A DNA stretch of 52,760 nt from Gnetum montanum. Lineage: Eukaryota; Streptophyta; Gnetopsida; Gnetales; Gnetaceae. The DNA lies in contig MNCI01006599.1 in the NCBI GenBank assembly GCA_015680685.1, positions 4,265-57,024 on the forward strand. Direction: 5' to 3'. Shown one piece after another: positions 31,901 through 44,470 of this stretch. The translations under genes were made by a program, and so were the position numbers. Within the stretch, counting starts at the first letter, position 1; each line of letters starts with the position of its first letter. The notes beneath the pieces were generated by a model. That model worked only from the letters and a program-made list of their open reading frames with translations. It ran no database searches and was not told the origin of the DNA.

Positions 31901-33086
31901 CTTCTATAGAAGGCACTTCTACTATTAGTCTAGTAGTAATATTTGAAGGTTCATGTATTCAATCATATGATTGTTCCTTGTGTTGAAATTTCCTTATTTG
32001 ATGCTTACTCTCATGATACTATGCAAATCGATGATCTTCTCGTAATTATTCTTCTACATCTATGATTTTTGATACAAATATATTCTAAATCGTAGACTCA
32101 AGTGCATTTTTGATGTACTACAAGAGTTAACCATGTTAGAAAATGTAAATAAATTATTAAATAAAAAGAAATAAAAACTTGAGTAGTGGTAGATAATCAA
32201 AACCTACATTTCTTATTGATGATTTGTATTATTATGATCACTACAAATGACTATTTGAGAGAATGAATTTCTAGTTGGCGAGAGTAGATTAGAATTGCAT
32301 AGATTATTGTATTTTTGGTATTTTAATTATTTTATTTTATCTTATTTTACTTTAAGCCTATGTGCATTATATAGTTGAGCTATGTACTTTGTACTTATCT
32401 TTATAAGTTGAATTTGATAATTTAATTTATTTTATTTTTAGCAAATGTGCACTAATCCCTTTATTGGAGTTTTGAGTAAGTAGATATTAGATACATGATG
32501 GGTCATTGGCACATGGAATTCTACATTTGACATGTAGCATGCTTTGGTTGTTATGTATTTGGCATGCCTTTTTGAGTATAAACACCCAACAATCCTTGCA
32601 TTAAGATAATCCATTTTCTTTGCTTATATCTTGAATAGTGATCTAGAGATGAAGATCCTTACGAAAAGGAGAGGAGCCTCATCCAAGTTTGCACAGCCTT
32701 CCAAAACTACATAGCTATTTTCCTTCTAGGTTCCAATTCAAATCTTGAATATTTCACCTTTATCTCCACTTATAGTTTGTAGCTAATTTTTAGAAAATCG
32801 AAGTCATGTAAGAGTTTTTGTTTGTAGTGCTTCTATTTAGGGAGAGAAATATATTACAATGCTTATCTTTTCAAATTTTGGAGCAAGTTGGTTAACACAC
32901 ATTTCATTATGTTAGCAACTATTTAACAAAATGCATTTATGACAAGTATTTAACAAATTTGAGATTTTGTGATGTATATTGTGTGAGTCAATTTTGGATT
33001 TGTAATTCTAGTGATATTTTAGGATTCCATTATGAAATTTATTTTACTTTGGTTGAATTTGAATTTCTTTTATTTCTGTTGAATTA
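31901..33086. other. No recognisable gene; possible old LTR-like sequence
   Basis: AT-rich. The stretch tttttgagtataaacaccca at about 32570-32590 looks like a TATA region, with a leader-like sequence after it, but I found no matching second copy in the window. The Helitron 5' end should lie near 31.9-32.2 kb but no TC-start hairpin structure could be identified. Confidence 0.35.
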
Positions 33087-33940
33087 TGATAAATCGTGTT
33101 TTTCAATGCTCTGATATCAGGGTGGCCGCGATATCGGGTACACGATATCGTGGCACAAGGTGCGATATCGTATATTTGATATCGTAGGGTTACTCCTAGG
33201 TCTATAAATACAGTGCCTAGGCACATAATTGGGAATACATTTTTAGTAGTCAAGTAGCGAAACTCTTGCAGTTTGTCCATTTAAGAGTTAGAATATCTTT
33301 CAAGTGCTCACAGCAGGAGGTCTAAGTGTGAATGGATCTTTATTCAAGCATTGATGTACCTGAGTAGACCATTGTGTTGGCAATAAAAATGAGCTCTTTG
33401 ATTCATCCTTGCAGCACTTGAGATTTTCTTTCTTATGCATCTATATTTTATGCACTTTACATTAATGTTATTAACATAGTAATTAATTTTGATCAATCAA
33501 AGAAAATCATTAAGATACACAAGTACAACCCCTTTGAAGATACGTGTGACACTTGGTAGCTTAGAAATGATTAGCGTTTGACAACCCAATAGTGTTTACA
33601 CAAAGTTTAGAATGTGTCTGGGAAGTGGGAATGGTTACTTGTGTTAGGTTAGATTAGACCATAGTTACTTAGCAATTAATCACTCTTACTTTTACTTTCA
33701 TCTTTGTTCTAGGCAAGTAATTCCATAAAAACACAAAATGATAAAAATCTTACACCTCAATCACACTTAACTATACAATTTCATTCCACAAGTGGGACTA
33801 GAAAGACAATGAACGAACAACACACAGACATTGTTTAGCTCTAGTGTACTTCGTAATTATAGTCTGTGAAATTCGACCGGATCACATGTGAACGCCTATG
33901 ATTCGTATGGTTGGGCATAGGAGTGTCTTGTCGGTCATCA
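33087..33940 (+). repeat. LTR of element G (GATATC family)
   Basis: 854 bp, from TGATAAATCGTG to GGTCATCA. GATATC occurs at 33113, 33130, 33144, 33164 and 33178 (steps 17, 14, 20, 14), followed by the TATA box tctataaata (about 33201-33210). R/U5 landmarks match those of B and C: tctttattcaagca, attcgaccggatcac, and attcgtatggttgggc. Confidence 0.88.
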
Positions 33941-34497
33941 TTGGTACTATTGCTAGGGACTGTAGTTCTTCATGTGCTATCTAAACCTAGTGAAAGTTAG
34001 TAACCTTATTGTTCGAACCCTAAGAGTCAAATCCTACGAAATTGAAGATTATTATCATTAAATTAAATTTTAATTGCACACCTTTTACAACTTTATTAAC
34101 ACAAAATGTCTTCTTCTCATAGCTTTTCACTTTAGTATCTCTGAATACAAACCTTAGGCATCAATAGCTTTATTTGATGCTAGTCTATTTATTCCTACTA
34201 AACTCTCTAATGAGAAATGCAGATAAAAATTGGAACTATACACTGGATCTACTTCTATTTTCTTTGTATACAAGTTTTTATAGAAAGCTTGAAGCTCATT
34301 AAATGGAAAATAAGATTATACTTTCTACTTGTAATAGAAAAATTTCCAAAAATTTCATGGTTCTCTTTTAATCAAATGCAATAATCTTACCTATTTTTCA
34401 TGGAGAAACTTTCTCTTCTTTTTGTGAATTAAAATTTTGTATGCTTGGACTACTTCAAGATTAATTTACTATTTAAGAGCCATTCGAGCTTTCCAAT
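33941..34497 (+). pseudogene. 5' leader and truncated gag start of element G
   Basis: ttggtactattgctaggga follows the LTR as a worn tRNA-Asp primer site. The leader then matches that of C (attgttcgaaccctaa, aattgcacacc) and reaches aaaatgtcttcttctca at about 34105. After that no gag homology is visible, and at 34498 the minus-strand LTR of D/F begins. G is a 5' fragment. Confidence 0.65.
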
Positions 34498-35504
34498 TGA
34501 TGAGCAATGTGTATCCCCTACATCTAACCATATGAATCATAATTGTATATGTGTGTTCCAGTTGAATTTCATGGATGGAACTAGTATGGTATCTAAATTC
34601 TTAATCATTAATTACAAGTCGCTATCTTCTCACTTGGACTAGTGGTAGCTTCATTACATATGGTTTAGTCAAAAGTGAGGCATATGATTATGATGTTGTG
34701 AAATCCTTGAACTAACTAAATAATAACATAGAAATTAATTATATAATCTAATTAACAATAGAATTAAATCCTAAACTATTCTAAGGGTGATGGATGTTTG
34801 TTCCTCACTTATTGTACACATCCTAAACTCACGTACCCACTACTAGAATTATCAAGTGTTATGCTACTTGGTGAATAAAGTAATGATGCGTCTAGGATTA
34901 CTACATGAATACATGTTTATGCTTGAATCTAGTTACACTCATTTTGTCGATTGATTAGCGTGCATGGAAATGAAAATATTAACAAAGTACATCAAAAGTA
35001 AATTGCATTAAAAATACATCTATTCTAAGTCAAAGGGTTGTAATGAATATGAATCAATCTCGATCTTATTTTCATTCATGGAATGTGTTTAGGTACAATG
35101 CTACTTCAATAAGATGTCATAAAATGGAACCAAAGCCATGTTGTGGGCACTTTGACTATTTGATAAGATTACAGAAACAAACTATAGGAGTTTAGCTACA
35201 CTGTTGATTAAATGGTGTCAAATACATGGTGGGTGCTTGTATATTTATAGGAAAATATAAGCATTGTGTTGACAAGGATGTGTTAATGCATTGGGCATCG
35301 ATGAGGATGCGTTGATGAAGCTAAGTTATATTAGATGTGATATGACATTTATGATATAGCAGATGCAATATAGCATCTATGATGTAGTAGCTAACTAAGA
35401 TGCACTGATAGGGATACTACATCATAGATGTGACATGGCATTTACAATATAACATCTGCAATATGTCAGCCAACTAATACATTTGACAAAATTCTACTTC
35501 ATCA
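34498..35504 (-). repeat. 3' LTR of element D/F
   Basis: 1007 bp on the minus strand, TGATGAAGTAG...TTGCTCATCA. It has the TATA box cctataaata (35243-35252), then ttattgaagtagcattgtac and the later family landmarks in reverse. Motifs of the gatatgac type lie upstream of the TATA but are badly worn. The polypurine tract just before it reads gttgttggaaca. Confidence 0.75.
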
Positions 35505-36419
35505 TGTTCCAACAACTTAGTTACCTGACATATCAAGTTTCATCATACCTTCACAATTGACTAAAAAAAAGTCTATAAGTTATATATAAATGAACAAAGT
35601 TCTACTACAAAAATTATGATATGACTAAGACAAGATTGGCTACCATCACAAAATTGGAGCATATTTGAGTTGATGTATTACAAAACATCAAAAATACTAG
35701 ATAAAAATTAAATTTTACAAAATTATAGAGGTCTTCAAAAATCCACCACAGATGAATCTTTTTGTTGTCACTAGTGGTAGTAGACTTTCTAATCTTGATT
35801 GTTATGTTGGTGCTTCTCTTTTTATATAGACATTTTTGAAGGATGACCTAAAATTTCTCCTCATCGTTCCATGGGTCCAACATTCATGTGATGTTTAAGA
35901 TTTAATCCTTGTACATGCTACCATTTATCTATGGGCATACCCTCCTCGTGGCCTTCTTTCCTTACTATGAAAAAGACCTTTAACCTTAGATATTTTGTCT
36001 AGAGTCATTTGAATTCATCAAAAGATCAATATTAGTTTTGATAATTTTTCTTTAATGATTAATCCTTCCTAAATCCTTAGTTAGCTCAAAATGTAAAAAA
36101 GAAAATTTTAGCATTGAAGCTTAGGGTGATGTCGTAATAATGTTTCCCAAGGCTCTAAGATAATTGAAATCATCAAGTTGTTCAATTCATTTTAATTCTA
36201 GTTACTATTAGTTACCATAATGCTTGAAAATGGGGTGTTAGAAAAAATTTTAAAAATGACATCCTTAGCCCCCACAATGAATGAACTTAACTCCAAAAGC
36301 TCACAATTTTTTGAACAACCAAAACCAAAGGTCTAGTTCATTAGATGGCCAAGAAATAGTAAATTTGAAGGATATTTCAATATAAAAGTAGTAAAAATTA
36401 ATTGAAATTGATGAGAAGT
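35505..36419 (-). mobile_element. Element D/F, 3' internal part
   Basis: Non-coding internal sequence between the 3' LTR of D/F and the left end of element Z. It continues at 49713 on the other side of Z: agaagt is found at both junctions (36414-36419 and 49715-49720). Nothing coding is recognised here. Confidence 0.6.
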
Positions 36420-37156
36420 TTATTAGGAGCTCTCATGAATTCTACTCTCAAAGCTCTCTCAATGTCATAAAAACAACAAATTTTAACAAGAAAAAAATGA
36501 AAGCTTTATTCTTACTCAAATACAGAAATTATAGCTGAAACGAACCTCAAATTCCCAAGGAAATACAATAGATTCAATCAAATTCTCACACACACTCAAT
36601 CAAAGAAAACACCCTCTTACATGGATGATTATTGAGGCACCTTGCCAAGACTCTATCTCTCTCTTCTGTTCTCTCAACTCCCTACACACTCTCTTGATTA
36701 AATTAAATGCCCAAGGGGTCTATTTATATCCTTTCCCCTTGTCTCTTCATTTTCCTCTAATTTACCATTTAATTTGATGTTTGTTAAAATTCATATCAGA
36801 TGTCTTGGATAAAGAAGATGTCTTTCTAGAGGTAGAGATGTCAAAGGAGACATCTTTCAATCATGTAAGACATTTTGTCTAAGATGTCTTGAGATTGTGG
36901 AGACATCTTGAATGTAGATAAGGCATCTATTAGGGGAGATGTCTTACTTGTAAGGGCCAAAATTAAAAATGCTTGTTTTGAGGCCTATAACCTCTGAACA
37001 CATCCAACAAGTCCCCATAGCCCCTAGAACCTCATAAACTCATCAAAATAGTCCCAAAACACTCCCAAACATGTCAAAATATCTTGAGATCATTATAAAA
37101 AAAACACTAGAAAAATACAAATACAATGACATACAAACATCTATGGACAAGGATAT
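36420..37156 (-). repeat. 3' LTR of Z, main part
   Basis: Homologous to 48930-49712 along its length, for example the tttattcttactcaaatac and accttgccaagactctatct blocks. A minus-strand TATA box lies at about 36720-36731 (gatataaatag). Upstream of it, AGATGTCT and its reverse AGACATCT recur from about 36798 to 36950. Cut at 37156 by element C. Confidence 0.85.
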
Positions 37157-37962
37157 TGATGGGACGCGATATCGCATGGGCCGCGATATCACATCAGCCG
37201 CGATATTGCGTCATCCCTGGAAATATCGTGGTGCATCGCCAAGTCTATAAATAAGAGGCGACTCTACCTTGTTTCTCATTCTAGGCCTAGACCGTAGTAA
37301 AAATTTGGCAGTTTTACATCTCTAGAGATAGAATATTTTCCATGTGCTTGCAGTAGGAGCTCTAAAGTGAACAGATCTTTATTCGAGCAAATATTGTACC
37401 TGAACACAAGTTTGTGTATGGAAATAAAGATGAACTTCTTGGATAAACCTTGCAGTGCATGGAATAGGCTAAAGAGGACTTTATTTATTGTTCATGTTTA
37501 AATGCTTTCTTAGTTCATTAAATCTCTCTTAACCCTTCTCTCCTAGTTAAGTGCATTCAGTACGACCGCTTCGAGCATGTGCGTTACACTTGGTAATCCC
37601 AGCAACGAATAGTGTTTGGTAAGTCCAAAGGTTGCATTGGTTCAGGGTGTGAACGATAAGTGGAAATGGATACTGATGCTAGGTTAATTAAGACATAGTT
37701 AGTTAAAGTTAGTTAATTAGTCTCTTCACCCTTCACGTCAGCAGCATAAGAGATAAAACATAAAATATATAAAAATCACATACCTTAGACTTACTTAACC
37801 ATACAACCATGACAAATACAAGTAAGTCTGGGAAGACAACAAATAATTAACCTTAAGTGTTCCATAAGGCGTGTGGGCACTTAGTCTGTGGAATTTGACC
37901 GGATCACGCGTGTAACGCTCGTATTCATATGGTTGAGTGTATGGGTACCTCGCCACTCATCA
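37157..37962 (+). repeat. 5' LTR of element C
   Basis: 806 bp. GATATC at 37168 and 37185, GATATT at 37202, AATATC at 37222 (steps 17, 17, 20), then TATA box tctataaataag (37243-37254). Very similar to the right LTR. Confidence 0.92.
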
Positions 37963-37982
37963 TTGGCACCGTTGCTCGGGAC
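37963..37982 (+). other. Primer-binding site of element C (tRNA-Asp type)
   Basis: ttggcaccgttgctcggg begins directly after the LTR. It resembles the tRNA-Asp-complementary site common in plant gypsy elements (tggcgccgttgccggg). Confidence 0.75.
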
Positions 37983-38107
37983 TAAGTGTTTGTGCGCTAA
38001 GTAGAACATAGGAAATCACTCATATCGTTGGGAGCTTAAACGAACCCTTAGGGTTAATTAGATGAAAAATTATATAATGGTTAATTAGCACACCGAACTA
38101 AATTAAG

Positions 38108-40440
38108 ATGTCTTCTTCTTCAAACAAGAGCACTTCACCACCTAGCGATCATACAAGAAATAATCAACAGTGTAACATGCATAACCAAGAATTGCCAGTT
38201 CCTCAATAGTATCAGATAGTATATACTCATCACGATGAGTATATACCCAATTTTACTTTTATCCTCCATTAGGATGAACAATTGCATTGGCGAGATTTGC
38301 AAGGTAACATAGTGTTACCCCTAGATCGGGCAGTTCCCAACATGCTCCTCCATGCTCTGGCACAGATTGGAATGACACAACTATATGATGAATACATTGT
38401 AGGAGATTTCAATACAAGGGATTACCATCCCACAGAAGCACAACATTTAAGGGAATTATGGTAGGAGAGCCATCATACATTGTTGAAGGGCAAAGGAGTC
38501 CCACATGTCCTAAGCGAAATCAGATATGGCGAACCCATCATAATAGGTTCGTTATCGAATGATGTTCCCCCTCCTAATAACGGTGAGGAGGTGGAGTATC
38601 AAAACTTACGCTACACAATCCATAACCCTGGTTCTGATACCCATGAACACCAAGTGTTCATTGAGGGAATAAAAACACATGATAAGGATGGGCACTCAGA
38701 TCGTCATCATGATTGGGGCTGAAGCCATCAAAGAGAAGGTAAGAAACATCATGATGATGATGGTTCTCCTTCTTCTTCCCCTTCATCACACAATTCAACC
38801 TCTCCTTCCACATCAGGACGCATCCACAAAGAGCATAATGTTGAGGATAAGGGTAAGTGGGATGAGAGACCTCGACGAGAGAGTCGAGAGAGAGGACAAG
38901 GGCACTCTAGGGAGTTAAGGCATGAAATAAGGGAAAGTAGGGAACCACGTAGGCATCATAGGTTTCATGAGAGAGATGATCATGATGAACCCCTACTAGC
39001 AACCCAGAGTATGTTAGATATAACGGAGGTAGTTAGGATACTTACAAGGCATCAAAAAGATAGTCGGATTAAGTGCTTAGACATGAATAACATCCCACGC
39101 TTTGAGGGGGGATACAATGCTGATCCGCAAAATCATTTACAGGCATTTCATGATGCCTGCACCTTGTAGAACATTGAGAAAAAGTGGCAGAAACTAAAGT
39201 TTTTCCCTAGGACACTTATAAAAGAAGCAGAGAGTTGGTACTGATCCTTAGAGCCGGAAACCATTAGGAGGTGGAGTACAATGTTAGAATTATTCAACGA
39301 TAAATATCAAATGCACACCAGAGTGTTTAATTTGCATAAATAGATCCAAGGATGGAAACAGGGTAATCATGAACCCTTGGATGCTACCATGGGCTGATAC
39401 TATGCATTGTTACATTGTTGCTCGGGCCATGGCTATGCACAACGGGACCAACTCCGCCATCTCGTAGATGGGCTAAGGTATGAAACTAGGAGAACCCTTG
39501 GGACTTATGCTCAAGGGAGATTATCTGAACTTAGATCCCATGAAATTCATCGATTGTTGAAACAAGTAGCCAAAGAAGAAGGGGGGCTACGGAAAAGAGA
39601 AAGAACGGAAGAATATAACCTTGATCCTTCCCTTCGAAAGAGGGGAGTGAGATTCTGCGATGAAGAGGATGAGTCACCACTCGAGGAGTTGGTGAATTGA
39701 AAAACCTTGCGGCTCCAGAAGCTAACAACCGAAGTGTTGGCTAAGGCAGATGAAATATGGATCTCCTTAGATAGTAAAATTGAAACTTTCCTAAGGATTG
39801 TAGAGGAATCTAAGGAGGAATGAAGTAGTGACAAGGAGAAGAAAAAGCGAAGAGATGCAGGCCCTACATGTGACAAGGGTAAGGGAAAAATGACAATCAC
39901 CGATGAGGTTGTGGATTCAAATACAGATAATGACGGTGGATGTGAGATCTGGCAATATGACCATCGTAAGGGATGTTGTCAAATTATCTCACATCTACAA
40001 GAGTCTGGGGTGTATGCACTCAACCCAAGACTTAACAAATGGCAGGCACCCCGAAGGTTACCTTATCCCCAAGGTAACCTAAGATAGTTCCACCAACTGT
40101 TAACGTACTATCCAAGTGGAACTCCACCACAACCCATCGGGCAACATCAATAGTGGAAATACCCACAGTCATGGGGGATGCCACCGCCGAGACAACAATA
40201 CCCTTACTGGAAACTAGACCTGTATGGCTATTACATGCAGTAATTGGTTTCTCCAAGTGGCTCTATGGGTCATGCAACTCCACAACGTCACTACTAGGTT
40301 CAGGAGTATTTTAGGACTCCTTCTCCTGCGGGAGACTCTCCACATGTGTACCATCCTCCGAATCCATTCGCCACTCTTATGCCAGTAGTTCGACTACCTC
40401 CTGCTCCAATAATGCAAGGGGAACTCCCCACTCAATCATA
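38108..40440 (+). pseudogene. gag of element C (a few stops and shifts)
   Basis: Starts MSSSSNKSTSPPSDHTRN, continues HWRDLQGNIVLPLDRAVPN (38284) and a charged, arginine-rich stretch with serine runs (38740-38990). It then has the retrotransposon gag domain from IPRFEGGYNADPQNHLQAFH (about 39090), with LIKEAESWY, ELFNDKYQMHTRVFN and DGLRYETRRTLGTYAQGR (39466), and a lysine-rich tail. At 39941-39976 the knuckle-like CEIWQYDHRKGC has its second cysteine replaced by tryptophan compared with element B. Gag assembles the particle around element RNA. About ten stops or shifts are present, so the protein is not made whole. Confidence 0.8.
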
Positions 40441-40453
40441 GCAATGTAATGCT

Positions 40454-41164
40454 ATGAGAGCCGTAAACCTTCAACCCACTGCTGGTTCTGATAACTGCAC
40501 AAAGAGAAGACCTTTCTTCAGAACCAAATGCCCAAAAAAGCTCTCAGAACCACAAGCGGTTGAGTCTATACATGCTCCTCCAACAATTAAGGCTTTGGAG
40601 CTCCCTTCAATCCAGCAACAGAGCTTAACGCATATGGTTATGTTAACACATACTGTTACTAACTGGATCAAGGTAGGCCACCTTCCCAAGAAACTCTCTA
40701 ATCCTGGAAGTCCCTTAATCTACCTCCAAGTTGCCAAGAATGAACCACATAAGGCTCTTCTTGACTCAGGTTCTTGAGTCAACTTAATCTCACGAGAAAT
40801 TTATCAAGCTTGGAACCTGCCCCAACTCAAGAAGAGCAATATTCAACTAGAGCTAGCTGACCAGTCCAACACCATTCCTTTGGGATTGGTGGAGGACATC
40901 GTTACCACTATGTGTGGTTGGTTATACCCAGCTAATTTCCTGGTGATAGAATTCAACAGTAACAAAGGGGACTTCCCAATTATAATGGGAAGGGCATGGC
41001 TGAGTACAGTAGATGCATGCCTAGGGAACTGCGATCTTTCCTTGGAAATATCTAAGGAAAACATTTATGAAAATATCGAGAAGAAGAAAGTTCCATGTAT
41101 CACATACAGTGACTTAGAGGGTGATGACATGGAGGAATGCTCTACATCTCTTCCATGCAACTAG
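40454..41164 (+). pseudogene. Aspartic protease of element C
   Basis: Reads LIYLQVAKNEPHKALLDSGS, a stop, NLISREIYQAWNLPQL, ADQSNTIPLGLVED, then FPIIMGRAWLSTVDACLGN. The active-site DSG and the late IIMGRAWL motif are intact. A single TGA directly after LLDSGS (about 40776) breaks the frame. It belongs to the gypsy retropepsin type and would cut the gag precursor. It ends at 41164 with no reverse transcriptase following. Confidence 0.8.
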
Positions 41165-41504
41165 TGTGCCCTAAAAACTCATATACAAAGGTGCCTATAT
41201 GTAGCAACCACAAAACAAGTGGACACCCCGTGGTTGATAGCTAATCAAAAGAGCAACCCACCAACATGCATGGAATGAACTAGGGGAACAACTCACACTT
41301 GTAACGAAAGCATAGATACATTGGAATATGAGTGTCGCCAACTTCCACCCCTTAACTTGAAAACATCAATTGGGAGAAGCTGGACACTTCTAAGAAATTC
41401 AAATAGGCGCTCATTATTTTGAATCTCTCCCTCTCAATTCAGTCATGGGGGAGATAGCCACCTATGCTAATCATTCGGGTCCCTTATTTCTTTTTAGTTT
41501 TTTT

Positions 41505-41571
41505 TTACACATTTTTATTTTACACATTTTTGTCTTACACATTTTTGTTTTGCATGTTTTTGTTTTACAAA
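41505..41571 (+). repeat. 15-16-bp tandem repeat in element C
   Basis: Four to five copies of a unit like ttttacacatttttgt, part of the family's T-rich stretch. Confidence 0.8.
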
Positions 41572-43151
41572 ATCTTTTAACTTTTCTTGTTTTTGTTTTA
41601 CAACATCATTATACTTTTTCATTTCTTTGTGTGTGTGTGTGTTATTCATCTTGTCAAGTTTGTCATTTAATAAGTGTTCATGATGGTATGAACTATTTTC
41701 TTATGGATTGCTAATGTTTGGTTTTTACCTCTAAGTTATGATGTTGATACTAAGGTATGGTTCTTTTGATATGGCAGGCAATGAGTCCACTTCATCCATA
41801 CATCCACGAATTTCTATGGTCTCTCTCAGCTTGGGAAATGTATAGTCCCTTTCTAATAAGAACTATAATGAATTGGTGATTGGGTATTTCTCAAACTAAG
41901 GAAGGACTCAAGGATTGAAAAGGGTGTGGCTTCAAGGAAACTTGATGCATTTGTGTTGGCCATTCTCTTGGGTGCTTGGATGTTTTCTTCCTGAGTTTTC
42001 TTACTGTTTTGACGTTACTCAATTATCGGGAAGCTGAGAAAATAAAAATAATAAGTCTTTGCATGGTGTGGTTCTCATGAAAAACTTAAAAAATAAACTG
42101 TGGGAATTCAAAGCACACCCCTTAAACGAAATAAATATCTGGGCTACAAGCATTGGTTAGGGAACCAAAATAAACATGTTCCCTCTAACTAAGGCCCTTC
42201 TCACTTCCTATCTTCTCCTCTTTCGTTTCTTCAGAATGGTGGTGGCTCTTTGGAGAAGGCATTCTTGTTACTTTGAGAGGATGGATTATTCGAATGTATT
42301 AATGCGAAGTCACTGGATGTGGTTTGTTTGAGGCCGGATTTGGAATGGGATCCACTAAGTCACATTAATCATGAAACACACAAGGGGATGTACATCACCT
42401 TGTTCTTGAGACTCCATTCCATCTTCTTCTTTCCATCATTCTTTCTATATTGTTCACCTCATTGTCGGTTGTATCATTAGTGTATATCTTGGTGGATGCA
42501 TTGTTTTATTTTTGGTAAATTCTTGTGGTTCAAACTTTAACTCTTGTTCCGAATGACATTCCTAGAGCCTATGGACTCTTTGAATGTGGGTTTGTTAGGG
42601 CACTAAGGGCATGAGCGTGCTTTCTGGAGGACCCACTGGCATTCCTCTTTGGTGCATCAGTTAAATTCTTTGCCTTAACATTTTTTCAATCCACTCTTTT
42701 TTGTTCATTTCCATCTTGACATCCATTTCATCGATGTTACAGTTGTTCCTTTTTATCCATCTTTCTTATTCCTTTTCTCTTTCCATTCTATCGCTACCAG
42801 AGGTTCACTCTTAGTCATGGGGGTCCTGACCTAATTTTTTTGATTTTCTCCTAACCCCTACACCTTCGGTAGTCACCACTATTATATCTCTAGACCCGTA
42901 TCAGCCATACCACAACCTAGCCAATGGACCTTTCATCGAAGTAAGGTATCAAATGCATTGTAATTCATTTACCCTTACTAATATAAGATTGTGTTGTGTG
43001 TGCAGATGGAAATCATACAACAACAGATTGGATTTGGAGGGAACACTTGGAATGGATCGGTGCTGAAGAAGCTTTGCAAGGAGCAAGATCGATGGTGTGC
43101 TTATGGATGGATAATGGAAGGTGAAATCTTGGCATTGGTAGCAACAAAAAT

Positions 43152-43171
43152 TCTCTCTCTCTCTCTCTCTC
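43152..43171. repeat. (CT)n microsatellite
   Basis: About ten uninterrupted CT dinucleotides near the 3' end of element C. Confidence 0.9.
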
Positions 43172-43372
43172 AGCTGCCAAATAAGGCCTAATGTCAAATG
43201 TATAAGGTGTTCACTCTTGTTGTCATGAACACCAGTTTTGTCTTATCTTGTAATGATGATCCATTCACATGTCATCCCATTCACCATTAGTTCCATTTCA
43301 GTTAATAATCCCATACCTTCCCAATATTTTGTAAGAAACTCGAGGATGAGTTTTTATTCAGTCATGCGAGTA

Positions 43373-44163
43373 TGATGGGACATGATATCACATGGGCCGC
43401 GATATCGCGTCGTCCCCCGCGGTGCACCACCAAGTCTATAAATAAGAGGCAGCTCTCCCTTGTTTCTCATTCTAGGCCTAGACTATAGTGAAACTCTTGT
43501 AGTTTTACCTCTCTAGAGATAGAATATTTTCCATGTGCGCACAGTAGGAGCTCCAAAGTGAACGGATCTTTATTCGAGCAAATATTATACCTAAACACAA
43601 GTTTGTCTACGGAAATAAAGACAAACTTCTTGGATAAACCTTGTAGTGCATGGAATAGGCTAAATAGGACTTTATTTATTGTTATTTATTATTCATGTTT
43701 AAATTCTTTCTTCATTCATTAAATCTCTCTCAACCCTTCTCTCCTAGTTAAGTGCATTCAGTACGATCGCTTTGAGCACATGCGTTACGCTTGGTAATCC
43801 CAGCAACGAATAACGTTTGGTAAGTTCAAAGGTTGCATTGGTTCAGGGTGTGAATGGTAAGTGGGAACAGATACTGATGCTAGGTTAATTAAGACTTAGT
43901 TAGTTAAAGTTAGTTAATTAGTCTCTTCACCCTTCACCTCATCAACATAGGAGATAAAACATAAAATATATAAAAATCACATACCTCAGACTTACTTAAC
44001 CATACAATCGTGACAAATACAAGTAAGTCTGGGAAGACAACGAATGATTAACCATAAGTGTTCCATAAGGCATGTAGGCACTTAGTCTACGGAATTTGAC
44101 CGGATCGCGCGTGTAATGCTCGTATTCGTATGGTTGACTGTAGGGGTACCTTGCCACTGATCA
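43373..44163 (+). repeat. 3' LTR of element C
   Basis: 791 bp. Starts TGATGGGACATG, with GATATC at 43384 and 43401 (17-bp step) and TATA at about 43436-43444. About 15 bp are lost in U3 relative to the left LTR. Confidence 0.92.
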
Positions 44164-44204
44164 CATATTAAGGATTAAATATGGGCTGGGTGATGTCCTC
44201 ATCA
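44164..44204 (-). repeat. 3' LTR of Z, remaining part
   Basis: catattaaggattaaatatg... to cctcatca corresponds to the last 40 bases of the Z LTR at 49673-49712. On the minus strand the sequence before it, GGTGGAAGAGA (44205-44215), is the polypurine tract. Confidence 0.85.
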
Positions 44205-44470
44205 TCTCTTCCACCATTAAGAAATTAAACTTGTTCTCCAGTTGGCTATACACTTGGAATAGCATTAAGCCTCCACAAAGCCAACTGTTTCTTATAAATC
44301 CAAATGACATTTTTAGATCCTTCAGCATTCCAATGCACCAAGTACTCATGCACTTTCTAGCCTCTTGTGCTTCTAGCCTTCCTTACTTGTAGCATAATTG
44401 CTTTCCTTGGTGGCTTAGCTAAGTTTGATTCTTCAAGTGCATCCTTGAGGATCCCAAGATAGTTCCTCAA
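44205..44470 (-). pseudogene. Chromodomain at the C terminus of Z integrase
   Basis: On the minus strand, ALEESNLAKPPRKAIMLQVR, then KARSTRG, a stop, and KVHEYLVHWNAEGSKNVIWI followed by YKKQLA. The V-x-EYLVHW-x(7,8)-W segment is the chromodomain signature. Upstream, 44602-44500 carries the end of the integrase C-terminal region (FRSRRKTPNAYEIDL, FNVLDLSPYH). Confidence 0.8.

Larger units (their letters stand above)
41165..43372 (+). other. Non-coding 3' internal region of element C
   Basis: Has a T-rich tandem stretch (41490-41640), the gtgtggcttcaaggaaactt block (about 41938), ctttgcatggtgtggttctc (about 42057) and ctggaggacccactggc (about 42632). All have counterparts in B or D/F at the same relative places. 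No polymerase or integrase motif in any frame. The extra coding region of B is absent. Confidence 0.65.
37157..44163 (+). mobile_element. Element C: gag-protease LTR element without reverse transcriptase
   Basis: 7.0 kb. LTRs are 37157-37962 and 43373-44163, TGATGGGAC...CTCATCA (right end CTGATCA), flanked by gatat and catat (5-bp duplication with one change). The tRNA-Asp-type PBS is ttggcaccgttgctcggg (37963). Gag (38108-40440) and protease (40454-41164) are followed by 2.2 kb with no polymerase motif. It is the best kept member of its family here and the innermost of the nest. Closing it out rejoins the Z LTR, whose uninterrupted form is at 49660-49712. Confidence 0.9.
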
